A DNA stretch of 64,000 bases. Source: Diaporthe sp. PMI_573 (Eukaryota; Ascomycota; Sordariomycetes; Diaporthales; Diaporthaceae). The translations under genes were made by a program, and so were the position numbers. This document shows, piece after piece, positions 60,335 through 64,000 of this stretch (the stretch's first letter is position 1; each line of letters opens with the position of its first letter). The notes below the pieces were generated by a model. That model worked only from the letters and a program-made list of their open reading frames with translations, did no database searches and was not told the DNA's origin. The DNA lies in the NCBI GenBank assembly GCA_021399435.1, contig JAJTUP010000022.1:1-64000 (forward strand), in the 5' to 3' direction.

Positions 60335-61874
60335 TCACATTTGCACGTTTCGACCTTGTGCTGTCTCATTGTATAGGTTCTGCTTGCTTGGCCGGTACAA
60401 AATGCCCCATCTGCTCTTATTCTGGCTTTGACTGCCTTCCTCGCTCGAACGGAAACTTCCTTCAGCGCCCTTTCTGCTTCTCGGAGTTGACACAAGGCTG
60501 GTCTGAGATGAAGAGGCCTTGGCCAGAAGACTTCCCACCAGGGAGCCAAAAGACCTGGGGGCAGAAGCGTCAAAGAAGGCAGGAAAGGCGGTGGCGGAGC
60601 CGCAGATCATACCAATGTTGGCTTCGAGGACACTGTAGGGAGACAAGTTAATTGAGACTGACCAGACGGGAGAGGTGATTGGGACATAGTGTAGGCGAAG
60701 GTCGTCGACATGGGATATGCACGTACGTCCAATAGAGCACTCGAGCCGCCACATAGGTTTGGTCAGGGTCCTTTGCATATTGAACCGATATTACAAACCG
60801 CATAATACTGGCGATACAGGTACTGGAAAATATTAGCATCGCGCATTACCGATTTGCGTACTTGCTGTTAGAAGTGTCTCGCGAAACTGACAATGTACCG
60901 AGCCCAAAGATCGAAACGACTCTCAAGCGTCGAGCCAATGGCATATGCATCTTGAAGATGACCGGTAGGGGGAGCATCAAGATGTAGAAGTCGGAAACCA
61001 CATTGAAGACGCCTGTAGCCCATGGGAACGCAGCGTAGCTCAGGCATGTCCCGTTGACCGTCGGGTTCCACGCTGCCTCGACCGGCTTGCAGCGGAATAC
61101 GTCGATAAAGAAGGTGACAATGTAGAAGATGGAACAGGCCGTGAGGCCGATCCAGATGCCCCATTTCGTCCCGCGGTCTGTTTTGAACATGCGTAGGAAG
61201 CCGAGGAGGATGCAAAGCTTTATGGATAAGATCATGGGAAAGTAGGATTTTTGCGAGGTGGTTAGCCACTGTGGACGAAACATCAGCGGATCGGCATTTG
61301 GACAGTCGACCGTACTCGGATAAGTACCTTGAGGGTGTTCAGGATCTCGGATGCTCGAATGTCGTATATGTGCATTCCAAAACCCCACTTTGTAGCTGTC
61401 ACGCGCACGCATGTCAGTCAGGAACCGCATCATGACAGTGAAGGAAGGGACATCGCACCGTATGCCATAACGATGGAGAATTCAAGCGCAAGAGCCTATA
61501 CGTCGATCAGCCAAGGCCGCATCATCCTAGATGAACAGAATGCCTACCCATGATAAAAGTGCAAACCCTAGAATTGGTTAGCCAAGGGACATCGTCCATG
61601 TGTATGTGATGTGACTGGATGATCCAGACTCACAGTCATCTATCCCAAAACTCCTCTTGATCACAGCTCGGGTGTACAGGCGAACTAGAATCGCCACTGT
61701 CGTGAAAGAAAGAACCACAGAATGTAAGATAATGTTATCCTGCTTGTAGTTGTCCGAATTGTCGAAATCGGGTGTCGCACCAGGAGGCGGCGTGGCTGCC
61801 GGGACTTGCGAGAGGTCCACGCCGCCTTCGGCAGACGCTCCGGTAGACGCTCCGGTAGACGCTCCGGTAGCCAT
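60335..61874 (-). CDS. rhodopsin-domain seven-helix membrane protein (PTH11-like group)
   Basis: Predicted 378-residue integral membrane protein of the fungal rhodopsin-domain group, which includes PTH11-like receptors. Seven exons: 61874-61634, 61567-61548 (20 nt), 61495-61459, 61395-61328, 61268-60892, 60822-60727 and 60632-60335. All joins keep frame. Hydrophobic helices begin with IILHSVVLSFTTVAILVRLY; the loop motif GIDDW, the segment KWGFGMHIYDI, and KAAWNP-like CKPVEAAWNP with NGTC are typical of the group. The cytosolic tail (residues 310-378) is Ser/Arg-rich. The N-terminus has a GASTGASTGAS repeat. No CFEM domain is present. Function is sensing or unknown; coupling to a G protein is not shown. 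ATG at 61979 is an alternative start. Confidence 0.85.
61834..61869. repeat. 12-bp tandem repeat, three units, in coding sequence
   Basis: Three perfect copies of GACGCTCCGGTA encode the GAST repeats at the N-terminus of the rhodopsin-domain protein. Length variation here would stay in frame. Confidence 0.9.
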
Positions 61875-62641
61875 TAGTGATGATGTGGAGGATGAGCGAG
61901 ATGCAGTTTGCCACCGAGAAGGCACGATAGAGTTATATGGCCGAGACGGCCAGCCACCAACAGAAGTAAGCCCATGCACATAGGTGGGCGTACACCGGAA
62001 CTCTTTGCAATGCTACAAATGAAGGAGTCAGTCGCCCTGTAAAGTAGCGGCGTGTACCCAGTGCTCAATGCATGAGGCATGACACGGTGCTTTCCTTCAG
62101 ATGCATGCAATGGTACTGAGTAAGTCGTTGAAAGGATTCGATATGCCTTCGAACCGCCCCATTCTCCCCGCTCGATCCCACCTTCCAAGAGTGGGCATGA
62201 TGTGATGAGGGAATGTTTCACTTTTCGATCCCTTGCCGCGCATAAGAAATAGAACTCCATGCAGTTGGCTGCAATTTTCACACAGAAGGCTGGGGTGTGG
62301 CTCCAGAACCGGCAATGATCTACATCTTGTGCAGTCGTTTTACTACGGGACTGTATTCAGCCTTGAGTGGCTTCCTCGCCCCCACGCCAACAACAGGACC
62401 AACAAAATTGATCGACAGATACGAATGTGCTGTGCAGCCAACACCTCGCAAACTCCTACCTCTCGCTTGGCGTCCGGTCACCGACTCCAGAATGTGAGAC
62501 TGGGACGCACTGGGCGACGAGGGGTGCCTTGCTGTGATAATACAGCAGGCATCACTCGGGCATCATGACGGGGATCCTCGCGAGCAGCCTTTCTCTTCGG
62601 GATAGGAGATACGTATAATTCCGGTTCTAAGAGGCTGGAGT
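61875..62641. other. intergenic between two minus-strand genes
   Basis: Promoter side of the rhodopsin-domain gene and 3' flank of the monooxygenase. No gene or repeat recognised. Confidence 0.5.
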
Positions 62642-64000
62642 CTACTGTCCGGTTCGCTTTGCGAGATACTCCTGCCATACCCTGCCGAGGTCAGCAGGCC
62701 TGATGGGCGAGAACATGTTCCCCAGCCAGCCTTTGTTCCGATGTGTGGTGAGGCCGATCTCATCTAAGAGCCTATCAACGTACGGGACGCTATCAAATGC
62801 AGCAAAATTCCCAAGCTCGCCGTTAGAGAGATAGCGTCGCTTGTTCCAGGCAATCATGTGCGCTATGTCTTTCTCCCTCTCTGCAGTAGAAGGCAGCTTG
62901 AACGCCTTATCCCAGTAGGCTACCGCCCAGATGGCTTGTGCCTCGGCCGCGAACAATTTAGCCCCGGCAACTACGTGATTCATGAAGAGAATAGAATCGT
63001 CGTTCAATGGGGCCATTGTCTGATAGAGCCTGTAGGGTGTTCGCGTCTCGTACTTGTGGTAGTGCTTCGGCGGGTTTCTGAGCATGACGAACCGCCGAAG
63101 GACCTGTTCGTCCGCTTCGCCGACGAGCTTCTGCCACTTGGCAGTCTCTTCATGTGGCTCGATATTCTTGGGGAACGGCAAACCCAGTGCCATGAGCGTG
63201 CTGTGATCGAATATGTCAAGTCCATCTCTCCAGCCAGTTCCACACAAGACGACATCGCACGGAAAATGCTCGCCGTCCTCATCACCGAGGTATAATTCGT
63301 TGCCGCTCAAAAGCTTCACTTCGCCGCGATAAACGTAGACTTTTTCTGCGACAAGGGGCCAGAAGTCGTCAAAATGACACCCTCCAGCGGTGCCGTTTTG
63401 CCAGATGATCCTTGAAACTGTCAGTACATGGCATATTTTGAAGTAGGCAGCAACAGCCAAGGTACGAACTCACTCGTTGTCGTATTCCAGCTTTTCAAAG
63501 CCTTTGTCACTCTTTCTCTCTCGGTAGCCAGCGTACTTGCGTACTGTATTATCCAGCGCTGAGAATATCTTTGTCACGAGTTTCGTGCCCAGTGTGGTGC
63601 TATGGAGGAACCATGTCCACCATGATCGATAGGGGATCAAATAGCACGGCTGAAGCGATGCCATGATCCTCGCCTGCGACGCTTCAACTCCGTTTTTGTA
63701 CGGCGTGGGCAGGTCGATAGGAGCGAGGGCTGCTGTTCCAAGCGAGCCATTCCCAGTCTTTCGAACGATCCATGATACAGTCTTGCCCGCCTTGACTGCC
63801 TCGTATACCATATCGGCAGCCGATTTTCCTGCGCCAATGACGGAAACGTGTTTGATGGACTGGTTCTGGATGACATCAGATTGACCAAAATCGACTGAGT
63901 GTATGATCTTCCCATGGAAATGCTCCTGGCCAGGAAAACTGGGTCTGTTGGGGACTGAAGACTGGCCATTTGCCACCATGACCCTCAAGGAGAATATTGT
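62642..64000 (-). CDS. flavin-containing monooxygenase-like oxidoreductase, 5' part outside window
   Basis: Partial gene running off the right edge. Visible exons: 64000-63474 and 63410-62642, joined over a 63-nt intron (GTGAGT...TCAAG). The visible part has the NADPH-binding GxGxxA motif in VSVIGAGKSAADM, the downstream VLCGTGWRDGLDIF segment typical of FMO-like proteins, and a C-terminal domain ending KRTGQ. The N-terminal FAD-binding GxGxxG and the FMO fingerprint should lie beyond 64000. The acceptor is AAG; the CAG seven bases upstream would shift frame. Likely an NADPH-dependent oxygenase of small molecules (secondary metabolism or detoxification); substrate unknown. Confidence 0.82.

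Overview
This window is from a filamentous ascomycete (Pezizomycotina, probably Sordariomycetes). The evidence is split genes with short introns (about 44-110 nt, GTRNGY donors, CTRAY branch sites), repeat-induced point mutation (RIP) across the transposon-rich left end, and a fungal-type protein set: secreted L-amino acid oxidase, M43 metalloprotease, rhodopsin-domain membrane protein, Zn2Cys6 regulator and effector-like secreted protein. No genus is assigned.

Layout. Positions 1-12400 are an AT-rich block of RIP-destroyed retrotransposons. It holds a plus-strand Ty3/Gypsy chromovirus with recognisable gag, RT, RNase H, integrase and chromodomain relics full of stops, its 3' LTR, and younger GC-rich insertions nested inside it. 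From 13.3 to 24 kb lie an L-amino acid oxidase, an F-box relic, an ankyrin protein, a two-repeat protein of unknown function and a tRNA-Leu(AAG) gene. From 27 to 30.4 kb is an eight-exon Zn2Cys6 transcription factor. 30.4-39.4 kb is poor in genes and rich in low-complexity sequence. 39.5-40.5 kb holds a CIA2/MIP18 iron-sulfur assembly gene. After another gene-poor stretch, 44.8-50.5 kb holds a divergent housekeeping pair: the spliceosomal GTPase SNU114 and the cytosolic thiolase ERG10. 51-64 kb holds a hidden five-exon cysteine-rich secreted protein, a ten-exon CTP synthase, a SAP/F-box protein, an M43 metalloprotease, a rhodopsin-domain membrane protein and a flavin monooxygenase cut by the window edge.

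Most spliced models were built by hand from splice signals, and every complete multi-exon model stays in frame to its stop. The genes do not form one obvious pathway: core genes are interleaved with accessory secreted or surface proteins, as is common near transposon-rich borders.

The most unusual element is tRNA-Leu(AAG). Besides the normal short anticodon-loop intron, its D-loop carries a 54-nt insertion with textbook spliceosomal intron signals (GTAAGC donor, TACTAAT branch site, TTTCAG acceptor). Removing it restores a standard class II D-arm.
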